The notes beneath the pieces were generated by a model that did no database searches, was not told where the DNA came from, and saw only the letters and a list, made by a program, of their open reading frames with translations. The position numbers were made by a program, and so were the translations under genes. From Eudromia elegans (Eukaryota; Chordata; Aves; Tinamiformes; Tinamidae), in contig PTEX01000409.1 in NCBI GenBank assembly GCA_003342815.1, positions 284,782 through 348,781 of the forward strand: a stretch of 64,000 nucleotides of DNA, in the 5' to 3' direction. This document shows positions 26,641-38,500 of this stretch, piece after piece; within the stretch, counting starts at the first letter, position 1; each line of letters begins with the position of its first letter.

Positions 26641-29600
26641 TTGCCCTGGGAAGAGGACAAAAAGACGGTGGCATCCTGAGAGATACAGCAGCCGGGAAGG
26701 TAAAAACCACATGGTTTCCAAATTGCCCCGAAACGCTTTGTCATTTTGCTGTTCACAGAGCTTAAGGGTAGCATTATAAAACATATTGGATTTTAATGCT
26801 GCCCCCACCTTTCTGGTGGGAAATAATTTTTGTGTGGTTGCTGGCTCAGTTGCTGGGAAAGTCTCTTCTGCCCTCGCTGCCAGACACAGTGTTTATTTTG
26901 TAGTGGAATTATAAGGTTCCTGACAATAGCAAAGTTGCATCTGTGTCTCAGCACTTTTATAATTATCCAATAACTACTAAGGACTTTTGGTGAAAACCCC
27001 GCAGGAAACGGGTGAGGCGGACTAAGGCGTTGCACAAAGGTGCTCGGCAGCATGCTTACATTTGGAGATGTCAGTGTAAGAAGGTATTTGAATTAAGGCC
27101 TTGTGGCAGACAGTGTTTGCAGCTCTCTCTTGAAAGATAAAGTATGTTTTTTGAGGCAAGAAATAAAAAAAGAGCTTTCTAAAAATCTCTCCTGCTGTAT
27201 CTCAGAGGGAGTAAAGTGCTCCTGACAATTCCGCTGTCATCTTTTGATAATTAATGTTGCGTGGCTTCCCTCTAGGCTGCGCATGATTCTGGCTTCTTAT
27301 TACTATTCCCATACGTGGCTGCAAGCAATGTACAGGCTGAAGATTTTTGAGTTGTGAAAAGCTTTGTTATTTCTAAAAAAAAAAAAGAAAAAACCTCTTT
27401 CAATATGCATGCATTTTGTTTTCAAGAAGCTTACAGTAATTTTCATTAACCCTTTCCCCTCCAGAATACAAGAATTGGTTTTCTATTTGCCCATGGAAGC
27501 CTTAGATAAGTGATCTTGGGACTTGGTGGTGATTTTCACCTAAATTTTCACAGCTCCCAGCAACTATGAGGGATGTAATGTTGACTGGAACACGTAATCC
27601 CTGCATCAGCACAAAACAGCGTTTCACAGCATTTATTATCATGGAAGGGTGGCAGCAGTTTCCCCAAGTGTTTTAGATGATTTTCCTGTAAAGATCAGAA
27701 CTACTGGAGTAAAAAATCTTGAAGTGATGGTGAAAATGGCAGAACTTCTTACTCTTTGTTTCAGCCTTGGTAGCAAATAGTAACTGTCACATTTGTTCTC
27801 CTTTATCTTGAACAGTCAGGAAGACTGTCATGGCAATGAGTAATAGTTCTTGAAAGGCTTAAGGAAAGATGAAAGATATTTAACCTCTAGATCTTGTATC
27901 TTGAAAAGGCCGTTTAGTGGGGGTTTTGTGCATCTGAATGTGATGAATTTTGCTATATGGTGGAGTTTTAGCACACTGTATTTTTTTTTGTTTAGTAGTT
28001 AATATTTCTTCTTCTTCTAGTATTCTGAAACTCACAAACTTCCTGGGATTGTCTTAATTTCTGTGGCTTATAGTGGTGTAGGGGGGCATGAAGGAAGATT
28101 CAAATAAAATCCTCTCAAGTATTTTCTAGGATTTGTGTGTTGTTGAGTAAATAGTATTTTAAAGTTTGCTAGATGTAAATCATCCTTTTGTTGTGGTTTG
28201 GCCATTGGCATCTATACATTATGGTTGAAACTTGTTTACCAAAATAGGCAAATATGTAATGAAGTATATGGGAGGATAGGTCTTAAAAGGATGTGCCATG
28301 TGTGAGGGCCTTCACAGTGCTCTAAAATATGCCTACATTCCCAGATTACAATTAAAATCATAAAATTTCATCAGAGATACAGTTTATTTTTAGAGTCTAC
28401 CATGATTTTTTTCCAGTAGAGGGTCTTCTCTTCCCAATAAGAACTGCATATCATTTTGGAATTGCTTGGTAATCCCACATACACAAGGGTTGGAGGCTGT
28501 CTTAAAATTTATGGCCTCGGAGGGCCTGGTTTAGATTTAGTGGTTGAAACATGAGGTCATTTAGCTAAGGGCTTCCCAAGACACAGCCCCTTGGGAAGGA
28601 GCTGCTCATAACCTACTATTATCTTTGTATATCTAAGGAAAAATAAAACTGCCTTGAAATCAAATATCAAATGGCACCCAAGATAAGTTCAGAGGTATTT
28701 CTGATGCCGTGAAAGCCAACTTCTTCATGGGCAGGTGCGTGTGTGAGAGCTGGTGCCTCTGCAGAACATCTCAGCCAGTGAAGAGCCAGGGAGCAGCATT
28801 GGTGGCAGCTGCAGAAGCAAGCGCTGCCCTTGGGAGCCTGCCGAGGCCCTTCCTCCTGCAGGTCTGAGGAGATACGTCCTGGAGATGTGTCCCATCTTCT
28901 GTGGAGATGGGGCTTGGGGAAGGGCTCTTGAGCGCCTCCCGTCTGCTCTATAACTGCAGGCAGCTGCCTCGTATTTCTTGCTTTCCCGTGGGCCAGTGTC
29001 CCCAGGGGGGTTCTGACACCCCTGCATGTAGTTTGGAGGAGATGCAGGATGCCATGATGCCCCTTGGCAGCTGCACCGTCACCTCTGTCCTACTCGAGGA
29101 CACACAGCAAGTGGTGGCTGGATCTAATCAGAGCATGAGCGTATTTGTTAGCTGAGCCACCACCAGAATCCCAGCCAGAAGGTGCACGGAAGACCTTGCT
29201 GGGCAGAGAGCAAATTCAAGGTTGATGCTTGCAGTGCTTTAGAACAGTGGAATGGAGTAAAAGATCCTTATTCTTGCTTTTCTTTCCTTTTTGTACACAA
29301 CCCCTTTCTCAAGAAACAAGTCACCAAGCTCACAGACGGATTTCAGTTTCTGCTCATCCTGCATTAGGATTTGAAACCCATCTGCTCCGGAACTGCCCAA
29401 GACAGGCTGGGAGGTTCCCAATTCCCATCTGTCCTATGTGAAAGTTGCCTTTCTGCTTCTTCACGCACTTGGGATTTCTTCTTTACAAGAAATAATGTGT
29501 ACAACTTCCAACCTGAAACCAGAACCAGAAGTGGATTTTGCCATACATTGGGAGAAATTTCCCCAAAGCTGCCATTGGTACTCCTGGCTTGGGAAGCTGA

Positions 29601-30848
29601 CTTTGCTTCCTCTTTTTTACCTCGCCTGGCAAGCTTCTGAGCTCTAATTTCATCCGAGTCCAGGAAGAGCAGGTTATGCAGAGAGATGTCTGCAGCTATT
29701 ACCGATGTTGAAGCACCCAGCTTTTAGGGCTGCTTTATTTGCGTCATTAACCTAATATCCAAGATAGTCATCTTCGCTGTATTTTCTTTTATATGAACCA
29801 CAGCATGAGGTGTGGAGTACCGAAGTGGCCTAGTTTTGGTTTGTTTTTGTTTAATTTTTCATGCAGAAATCCATCTTTTTAGTCAGCCATTCCAGTGTTG
29901 TAGTGTAATAACCTCTTCTCTCCCAGCTTATTTACAAGAAGTAAGAGAGGAACAGATACAAAAGGACTACATTGATACTGAAAAAAATGCTGGATTTTGT
30001 TGTCCCTGAGAGGAGCTCAATTTGCATGGTGAGGTCTTCTGCTCTGCCCTTCCTCAGGAAGGTCTCATCCATGTTGCGTGATCAAAACCAGCCTGTGGTT
30101 GGGTTACTTGCTGGGGAGAAGGAAGCTACGAGAAAAAGAAGTCCTGAAATTGTAAGTTCCTCAAGGGTAAACAGCATAGAAGAGATGCTGCTGCTGAGAC
30201 AGAAGACACATGGACACAGAATGTAGTGTTAGTAGCAATGGGAGGCTGCTCAAGGTGGGATTTATTTGTTTTTGTTTTGCTTATTTTTGTTTTGCCTATC
30301 TTTTGAAGCCTTGCACTATAGATCAAGATCAGGAGCTGCAAAGGTGCGTTAGTGGCTTAGTGCTGGCATTGTTTTGCTACTGTAGAATGCATGTTGAGCA
30401 CCTTAGATAAAGGCTTCCCATAGAGTATTTCTAAATATGAGTGTATTCCTCATACCATTTTAGCTCAGTAGAGCCAGCTTGACTTTCACTTCATTTCTTT
30501 TTCATTATTTAGAGAATTTTCCACTTCAACTGTAAATTTCCTCCTGGATCTGTAATTTCATGCTGCTGGGGTTGGAACTCAAATGTCAAGTTATCATAGG
30601 CTATGAAAAATAAAGACCCTTCTCATGAGCAGCAAGGGAAACACTGATGAAAGGTACACTAAACTAACACAGGAAGGAAGAAGAATAAAAGCCTCAGAAG
30701 ATTTCAGAATTTTGGTTCCTGCAAGGTGCTGCCTCTTCCGCATCAGCTTCAGCTTAGTGAACATCAGCACGTGTTTCGCTTTCCCATGAGTACTAGATAA
30801 GAAAGGAAGTGTAGGTCTTCCCATCCTACAGGCAAATGTTGATTTTAT

Positions 30849-30872
30849 ATATGTATTTTTATATATACATAT
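30849..30872. repeat. AT-rich inverted repeat, 8-bp arms
   Basis: ATATGTAT at 30849-30856 pairs with ATACATAT at 30865-30872 around an 8-base loop. Confidence 0.9.
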
Positions 30873-31669
30873 TTTTAGAGCTGCCTTGTTTTACTCCTGT
30901 GGGTTTTTATTTTCTTTCAGGAGCAAAGCAGTGCTTCCTTAAAAGCTGTGAGCAGTGGCAAAGGCACAAGAGTCATTTATCCACAGACCTGAGGCTATAG
31001 CACCGCTTTATCTTATAGCAAACAGTTTTCTCTTACACATTTGAAGTTGTGAATACAATTTTTAAAATAATAAAAAATGTGCTCTTGCTTCAAAGGTTGA
31101 GAGTTGAAGATTTAGTTTCATGCTGACAGAAAGTGGAAAATATTTTGCTAATGACACACAGGAAACAACTTGTGACAATGTGGGGTCATCTATATGCAAT
31201 GTCTTGTGGGCCTTCTCACAAGTGAGAGCGTTTCTGATGCACTTATTCCACTTAAACTGTAGGCATTTTTTTCAATATGCTGTGAATTCTCATCTAGGTG
31301 CAAAACATATTTAAAACTTAAATATAATAAACTTGGATGGATTCTCTTATCGTATTGTCTAATTTTTAATGCTAAAAAAGACAAAAAACTCACCCTTGGA
31401 ATAACGTGTTAGTCTACTTTGGAAAGTGAGGCAATGCGTTTTCTAAGTGTGCATGTTGTTCTTAAGTTAGCTTGGGTCTCGCTTTTGAGCAAGAACTCAC
31501 GTGCTTCTAGCAACAGCAATGTCTGGCACGGAGCGGCCTGGACCCCGCATGCAGGTGTGCGCTCGCATAGGTAGCTCGTTTACAATAGCTGCTGTGATGA
31601 GTTGGGCTTCAGCTGCTGTTTTACCTATGTGATGGCACTAACTAGGTTCTTCCTGTGTCCTGGGTGGAC

Positions 31670-31706
31670 AGCTGTTTATAAAGAAATGAAGAAAGCTGTT
31701 TATAAA
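31670..31706. repeat. 13-bp direct repeat, offset 24 bp
   Basis: AGCTGTTTATAAA occurs at 31670-31682 and 31694-31706. Perfect copies 24 bases apart. Confidence 0.97.
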
Positions 31707-31979
31707 CTTGCACCCGCTCGTGGAATAGTGATGTGTGTAAATGTTTGGTGTGGGTATAGGAGACAGCAGTTACATTGTGTAGATAATAGTTCAGCTTCGA
31801 AATACTGATGAAGAGGCCATGTAAAAGGTTAGAAAACATTATGAAATTCAGGTTTTAGTGGATGCCATAGATTAAAGCGCCATTTGAAAAAATGTCATTT
31901 TGTATGGCTTCCTTTAGACACTTTCCATAGGGGTTTGCTTTCTCTGGTTCCCGGCGTTCCTGGCTGATGTGCTGGGGAC

Positions 31980-32290
31980 CTCAACAACGTGCATGGCCCC
32001 TGTTGCGCACGATGCGGTGCTGTGTGCTGGTGGGCGCCTGGAGGCTGCTCCGCATGGGGCCATGGCTGTACCTAGCCAGGAGGTACCTGCATGCAGCAGA
32101 GGAAGGTGCAGGGCTGCCCTGTGGTGCAGGTGTCGCTGTGGCTGCTCCCCACTCCCAAGGGGCTGCCCCGCAGGCTGCCGGAGGGGCTCCATGTGGGTGC
32201 ACTCGCCGGGCGTGCTTGACTGCCCCTTGACTTTCCCGCAGCTTCACCCCATGTGCGCTGCTCCCTGTGCGCTGCCAAACGGCAAAGTCA
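31980..32290. promoter_or_regulatory. GC/CpG-rich patch 0.6-0.9 kb upstream of the linker exon
   Basis: About 15 CpGs in 300 bp by hand count and roughly 64% G+C, in contrast to the AT-rich DNA on both sides. It generates the longest + strand open frame of the window (31969-32529, 186 codons), which is Cys/Gly-rich at its start and has no recognisable fold. Its closeness to the exon that contains an in-frame ATG makes it a possible, unproven, internal promoter. Confidence 0.3.
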
Positions 32291-32820
32291 CCTGGGAAGG
32301 TTGGTCCCTTGCAAAATATGGTGGTGGCAGCAACAGCTATGACAGCAGGCTCTCTATGCTTGTGCCAATGACGGTGGCATTTGTCATATTTTCCTATTCG
32401 ATGGTTTTTGTTCTGGCTGTTCTTTCTGTGGGGCTTCTCAGCAGAGAGGGGAGTAGACTTAGCTACCTTTACAAAGGCAACACTCAAACCCGTTCTCCCT
32501 TGTGTGGCAAAGGTACAACTAAATGCTAGATAAAATTAGATTTTTTTTCTTTTTCACCATTCAGCCTTGGTGATCTTTACTAAGATTTTTTGCCAACCTG
32601 TCCTACAGTCTTCACACATAAATGATGACTTAACGTCTTCTAAAAAGGAAAGAACAGCATGGAATCCTTTACTCCAAAGGATTTATGTTTTGTGGCATTT
32701 CTGCTTACAAAGTTGTCTTTGGAGTAGCACTAGCAAAGGCAGTGGTATACACATAGAAGTTAGAAGAAATCACAAGAGCTTGAGATTTATAATATGCTGT
32801 GATACCTTGTATTTATGGTT

Positions 32821-32859
32821 TCTTTTTTTTTTTTTTTTCTCTCTCTACCTACCTACCAG
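32821..32859 (+). other. Splice acceptor of the linker exon
   Basis: There is an uninterrupted T16 run at 32823-32838, then a CT/CTAC-rich stretch and CAG at 32857-32859. This is a very strong polypyrimidine tract. The T run and the following CTAC units are microsatellite-like and so may vary in length between individuals. Confidence 0.9.
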
Positions 32860-32983
32860 GAAATAAAGAAGGACATGAAGAAGGAAAATATTGCCAACAA
32901 ACCACCAGAGAAGCCTATAAATGAAGTTTCCAATGGAAGCCCTTCACTGTTGTCTGAGACAATTATTAGAACCAACAAAAAAG
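32860..32983 (+). CDS. SH3KBP1: SH3KBP1 internal exon: linker between SH3 domains A and B
   Basis: This 124-nt exon is read in phase 0 from GAA at 32860 and gives 41 codons plus one base. The peptide starts [19 protein letters not shown] and ends in [10 protein letters not shown], with the last G carried into the next exon. This matches the SH3A-SH3B linker of SH3KBP1 (CIN85/Ruk), an adaptor that binds Cbl through its SH3 domains and works in endocytic down-regulation of receptor tyrosine kinases. EIKK is where the SH3A fold ends in the family. The paralogue CD2AP has a quite different linker here, so SH3KBP1 is preferred. Splice support: a long pyrimidine tract and CAG precede base 32860, and G|GTAAAG follows 32983. 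The linker is rich in Lys, Pro and Ser and probably flexible. The exon contains an in-frame ATG at 32875 that could start an SH3A-less protein. Sequence comparison is from memory; no alignment was run. Confidence 0.93.
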
Positions 32984-32989
32984 GTAAAG
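32984..32989 (+). other. Splice donor of the linker exon
   Basis: G|GTAAAG follows the AAA AAA codons. It is a moderate donor that fixes the exon end and gives phase 1, which agrees with the GA start of the exon at 63449. If the intron were retained, the frame would run on about nine codons to a TGA at 33010-33012. Confidence 0.88.
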
Positions 32990-35511
32990 TATATAAAAAC
33001 TTAAACACATGAAATTCAGACCTTGTAAAGAATGAAATGTAAACTTTCAGTGTTTCTGGAACTAAAAATGGAATTTATTTAACCCTAAAGGTATAGCAGG
33101 AATATTAAAAAAAAAAGTCTTACTTTCTTCTTAGATCAACATACAGATGCCTGTATTATGTCTGATATTTGCACTTTAATTTGCACAAGAATCTCTTTCT
33201 TGCTAAAGGGATCCTTGCTAGATACATTTAATTAAGGAGACATGTATATGCAGATTACTAAAGCTTATCAAAGTAAAGAACTGACAGGTTTGCATATATA
33301 GAGCTTTCTGCACAGTGATGTGAGTACACACTCATTCCACATTCATGTATTCGTGCTTTATTCCAGACAGAACCTGGTTACCGGCAATAAAAAACAACAG
33401 CAAAAAAAGGGTGGAAAACATAATGCTTTTATAATATTAGTTTCTTCAGAGATGTGTAGACGTATTTCAGATTGGACCGTGTAGTCTTCATGGCTGGCTT
33501 AACTCTCCAGACAAATTCCTACATATGGCTTTGAGCTGATAAAATGGAAGCCTCCAAATCTTCTGTCTTCTTTCCTACCTTCCAACCTTTCTCTCAGAAA
33601 TATCAGACAAAACAAGAAGTTCTCCCTATAATAGATAACGAGCCAGATTTGTCTCTAGGGTGTGTTTACATGACTGTGTAGGAGATGGGCTTTGTTTTTC
33701 CTGGAGAACTTCCTGGACAATCTCTTGCTTGCTCTCATTTTACAGAATAATCTGCTGTCATTAATCATTACTGTACTGTAATTTCCATTTTGGTGCATCT
33801 TCTATAGCCTATTAAGGCTACGCATATGGAAATATCCTCTACAATTTTATGGGTGAATATTGCATATGAGCTGGCAGTTCGACCAGAGGTCTTAGACCTG
33901 AGGTTGCAATTGCAAGTTGGGAAGATTTAATAATTTCTAAAAAAAAGCGTGAGACTTCTATTATAATACAAGAGGAGTGATCTTCATCTCTCTTGCTGGA
34001 AATCCCTAAAACAAAAATTGGAAATAAATCCCAGACAGCCTTGTCTTTGGAGTCTGCCGTGTCATCCTGAATGTGCAGACGTGTCCAATATTTCTGCTTT
34101 GGGTCGTAGTTTTTTTTAAGCAACAGCAGAATTAAATTACCCAGAATTATTCTTTTTTGTGGCTGCTCTGCAGAACTGTATGAGTAGTTGCGCAATTATC
34201 CAGGGACCGAGTGTGATCCATATTGCTTCAGCGGCTGCTTGGAGAAGGCTAATTGCTGTGGCAGATGCAGAGATTGGGTGCATTCACAAGGGAATTACAC
34301 TCCCTAAATGATACTTATAGCAGAGACTTTCTCCTCATCATTCTTCCCCATATCTCAGAGGCTTTGAAGGGTTGAAAAGAAAGAGGGAATTCTCTTTTCC
34401 TCTCTGTAGCTTGAGAAGATGGAGGTCCAGATTTATTGAAAGGGCTAGCAAAGGCTGACATGAAGATTTGTAGCTCGAGAAAGGCAATCAGACTTGGAGG
34501 TAGCAGATTTCATGCTAGGCTCTTGCTTCATTGGCTTTGACTGTAGGGACTGCACTTCTCATGGCTAGTTCTGGAGCATCAGGACTGGCAAAGCTTTGGG
34601 TCCAGCTGCTGCTTCATGGCTCCATCTGTCACTGCAGAGCGAGCAGTTGTGCCCTGACTGCCCACTCGGCTTGTCAGCGGCACCTGAGGGTGCCCAGAGA
34701 GCAGTGCAGCTGTGAGGGCCGCGGCGCTGGGAACTGGCCCCCCTTTTCCTCTGGGGTCACCCTGAGCACTGTGCCAGAGCGGCTTCCTTCGAGCAAGGAC
34801 AGCGAAACCCAGGGCTGCTGCTGTGCCCGGGAGCGGAGCGTCCGCGCAGAGCCATAGGGCAAGGGAGAGGGCCAAGCGCCTTGTGGAGAGGGAACTGCAG
34901 TGTTTGGCTGAACAGCAAGCCCTAAATGTGATGTGAGGCTTTTCTCCCTCGAGTGTCCTTGCGCTGGAACTTGTCGTTAATAGCTGTCTCAAGGTACTTA
35001 GTGACTGGTGAACGTGACCTGACCTGAGAGGACTGTTTTCCTTCATGTTAGGAAAGGAAGTTGAGGGAGGTGCATTCTGGAGATCTTCAAGTGCTGCTCA
35101 GCAATGTAAATAGTACTCAGTGTTAGTAAAACCTTTTCTTTCTCTCTTTCTTTTTTATTTAAGTTATTTATTGGCTTAGGCAGTGTAATTTTACTGTTTG
35201 TAACTTCAGAGCAGGTACAGTGGCCTGGGAATAAGTACTCTGTGCTGATACTTTATGTCTTCTACCTAGATGCTATAAAGTGGTTTTTTATTACTATGGT
35301 GTTACATGTTGTAGCGTGCTACTTTCGGGTGGTTGGCATAATGTAAGTGGCATCAGGCCTCAGGCATTTAAATTTTGAGTAAAAGAATCTTAGACTCTTG
35401 GGCTTTTGAAGAGTTATATGTGATACTTCTTTTTCCTGTTTTTACCTTGAGGAATATCAGTGAGTGTCTGAGAATGGTATTCGAGGAAAATAGCTAAATA
35501 TATATACATAA

Positions 35512-35535
35512 ATATATACATGCATATGTATATAT
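35512..35535. repeat. AT-rich inverted repeat, 10-bp arms
   Basis: ATATATACAT at 35512-35521 and its reverse complement at 35526-35535, with a 4-base loop GCAT. Confidence 0.95.
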
Positions 35536-38500
35536 CTGTAAGAAACAGTCTCAGTAGCCAAGAGAGGAAGGAATTTCTGAATAAAAAGAGTATTGTGGAT
35601 CCAACTTTATATCTTGTAGCTCCATCCTAATTATTTATGAACAATCTGTTACAATTAACGGATTTTGTAATAAAGTCAGAGTAAAATTGAAATCCATCTT
35701 TGAAAGGTTTGTTTCATCAAATAAGCAGTGGGCACTACTTCTGAGGATTACAGATATAATTTAGGAACAGCCTAGTGCCACAGTAGTTGCTTATCAGTAT
35801 TAGTATTTCCCTTGTGTACTTACTGTGGGTGACTGTTAATTTCAGTAGTGTTAGTTCTGAATTACCAACCATGAATCACTTAGTTTTCTGCTGCAGAGAC
35901 CAGGAGAAAACAGAAGAGCAGGGTTTTGTCTGCTTTTCCCGGAGAACAGTGAAGCAAGTGTGTCTGCAACCCTTTAATGTTGCTTGTTGACCATTGCATA
36001 TGTTAGTAACCCTCTTGGGAAACACCTAGTAGAAGTGACTGCTCTGGTGGACCTAACTCAGCAAATCATTATGCTTGGCCTCGACTCGTTTCTGAGAGTG
36101 AACATTTGCAGGGATTTCTTTTACAGCTTTGCAAATATGATCTAGAAGTTAGAGGTGCACAGAAGAAATAATGGGCTCAGTTTTCAGTTTTCTAGGTCTG
36201 CCACAGAGTTGCAGTGTAACTTTGGTAAAATTACTTGAACTCTGGCCAAATTAGTACATTTTAGTTTGTAAGTTCAGGTAACTTAATGCAAATTTCTTTT
36301 TCAAACATGCAGATTTTTTGTTAATTATTATTCTGCAGTGGCATATCCAAAAGTGTTCATAGCTTCCAAAACTTCGGGGTATTTGATTTAGGCCACCAAC
36401 CACTCAAATCTGAGTTAAAGCCAGCTCAGAGATGTTGAGATCTGTTGTACCCATAGGTGGCAATTAATTAATTTCTAGGTGGTCTAGAAATTGGACCATC
36501 GTAATGTAACGTTGCAGTGAGTTTATGCTACACCTCTGAGAGGTTCGAGGAAGAACTATTTCCTCCATTATGGAGCTGAGGTTAGTAAAATGTTGCCTTC
36601 CTTGTGCCTGCCTTGACACTCCCAGGGCAGCAGCAGTTCCAGGCAAAATTTCACAGGTGCTCCAGGCAGAGCATCGTCAGCCCCTGTCTGGGAAGCGTGG
36701 CCAAAGCACTGGGAAGTCTCTGAAATGGTATGAATGTCATCTGTGGTTGCCTTGTGTGGGCTGGGCCAGCCCTGCAGAGGAGTCATTCTTTTGTTACCTC
36801 CTACGTATGTCAAGAAAATCCTTGCCTGGCCAAATATAGGCGCTTCAGTACATCTTTTTCCCACTCCAGAATTTGTACTTGGCATGTAGAACTATTGTTC
36901 TTACTTTTGTGCAAACTCTGCTTTCAAAAACAAACCAAAACAAAAACTCCCTCAGTTCTGAGTAGGATTGGCATTGCTGAGCCCCATTAGGAGCAGACTG
37001 AGAAAACTTTATTTTCCCTGAGAGAATTTTAAGATGATTAAGAAGTTAAATTTTTGTTGTTATTACGATTTAACATTGTAAGAAAACTGCAGTCTGGTCT
37101 TGGGATGGGAAAGCATTGAAAGGTATTGTGTTTTTTAAAAATATGTTTCCAACACGGTGCAGTTCCATCTTTTCCAAGTTAACTTTCAAAAACTAAAATC
37201 AGCTCCAAACTCCAAAGTAATTCTGTATGCTTTTGTTGTGTATCTTTTGTATATCGGGGAACAGGAGCCCACTGGCTAAACTGCAGGGCTGGAGTCACTA
37301 AGCTACGTGTCATAAGCAGACTATCAGCAATTGTTACGCAAGTGAAAATATTTAAGTAAAAAAAAATATTTCCTTGCCAGATATATTTGTTTTATAGAAA
37401 CTGTACATGCAGTCTGCACTAAGGCTGTTCAAGCCAGAAAATCTGGAACAACTCCTCACGTTTTACACGCTCTTAATCAGGGCCAAACAATGAAAGCAAG
37501 GAAATGCTTTTTCTAGTTCTCTTGAGAATTATTTATTTTACCGATCATCCTTCATTTAAATAATAAAGAGAATTTGTGTTCTTTCCTAAAGGATAGAAGT
37601 TTGTAAATATAGATTCACAGTATAATAGGTTTACATTATGGATAAAAAAGCAGGAGTCTGTTGAATGCATAACTGAGGTTTAAAACTATTTTTGTAAGCT
37701 AGAGAAATGGGAAAAGCATTTTGTAAGTAAAATATATCATCATCTGGTCCAAAAGTTGTACGATTTTAAATTTGGATACAAAAAAGACACTCCATTTATT
37801 AAAAAGACAAGCTGAGGGAGTTTTGGCTGTTTAAATTTTGTATGTTTTTAAGTGTTGTGTATAATCTAGGATTCTGGCCATATTTTTCAACAAAAGGCCA
37901 ACCTCAAGATTTCTTTCATAAAATGGTTGCAGGACCAAACTCGGGGCAAACCACTGCCTTTGTCATGTGCCAGTCACGTGCTTGATGAAGTGTCTGGCCC
38001 TCCAGGGTGGTCAGCTCTGTTTTTCCTTTCCAACGCAGGAAGCTGGGAGGCATTAATCTGTCTTTCGGTTGGGTTGTCTTCCTGCTGTTTATACATTCAG
38101 GCCTTCTGCACAGACAGGCTTTAGTGTTCCCTTGCAAATACTGCCAACTTCGGAGAAATCATAACAAGTAGGCAAAAAAATCCTTTTGGTTTTTAAGTTC
38201 AGCTAATTGGTGTATAATCAGTATACAGTTTACACAAATAAGCATAAGAACATACTTCTCAGCCTATTAAGGTTAAAATGCGCATACAACATATGACAAA
38301 CCCCAAATGAGGCATATGAAGTTAATCACACAGGAAACTCATGTTCAGCAAAACATTTATTCTTTGAATTGAAATATCATCTAACATATGCATAAGAAGC
38401 CTCAGATAATACACATTTCCTTTAAAAGTACTGCTTCTTCAAAATATATACTCATGTAATCTTTGCCCGTGGGTCAGCAACACGGCACAGAAAGGGACTA

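Larger units (their letters stand above)
24106..31979. other. Non-coding intron block
   Basis: Contains the GC-rich patch at 26.4 kb. The interval 27.1-28.7 kb is AT-rich with no long open frame on either strand. No gene or recognised repeat. Confidence 0.65.
1..32859 (+). other. SH3KBP1: SH3KBP1 intron 2 (3' part; 5' end outside the window)
   Basis: This is everything upstream of the linker exon. I searched it by eye for the exon expected to carry SH3A, using GGWWEGQ-like and FPDNFV-like coding strings, and found none. The interval is therefore most likely one continuous intron at least 32.9 kb long. Open frames are short and look random. It contains microsatellites, GC-rich patches and one exon-like pseudo-exon, listed separately. 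The intron number assumes the mammalian gene layout. Confidence 0.75.

Noticed and set aside
26800-26835. TTCTGGTGGGAA, which can encode F-W-W-E as in an SH3 domain
   Set aside because: The flanking codons do not match any SH3 strand, and the frame continues into AT-rich non-coding sequence without a donor.
31969-32529. 186-codon + strand open frame
   Set aside because: It lies over a GC-rich patch. Its Cys/Gly/Pro-rich start and patternless remainder match no domain, and overlapping frames of similar length exist on the other strand.
34579-35046. 155-codon - strand open frame
   Set aside because: Located in GC-rich sequence, Ala/Leu/Ser-rich, with competing frames and no domain.
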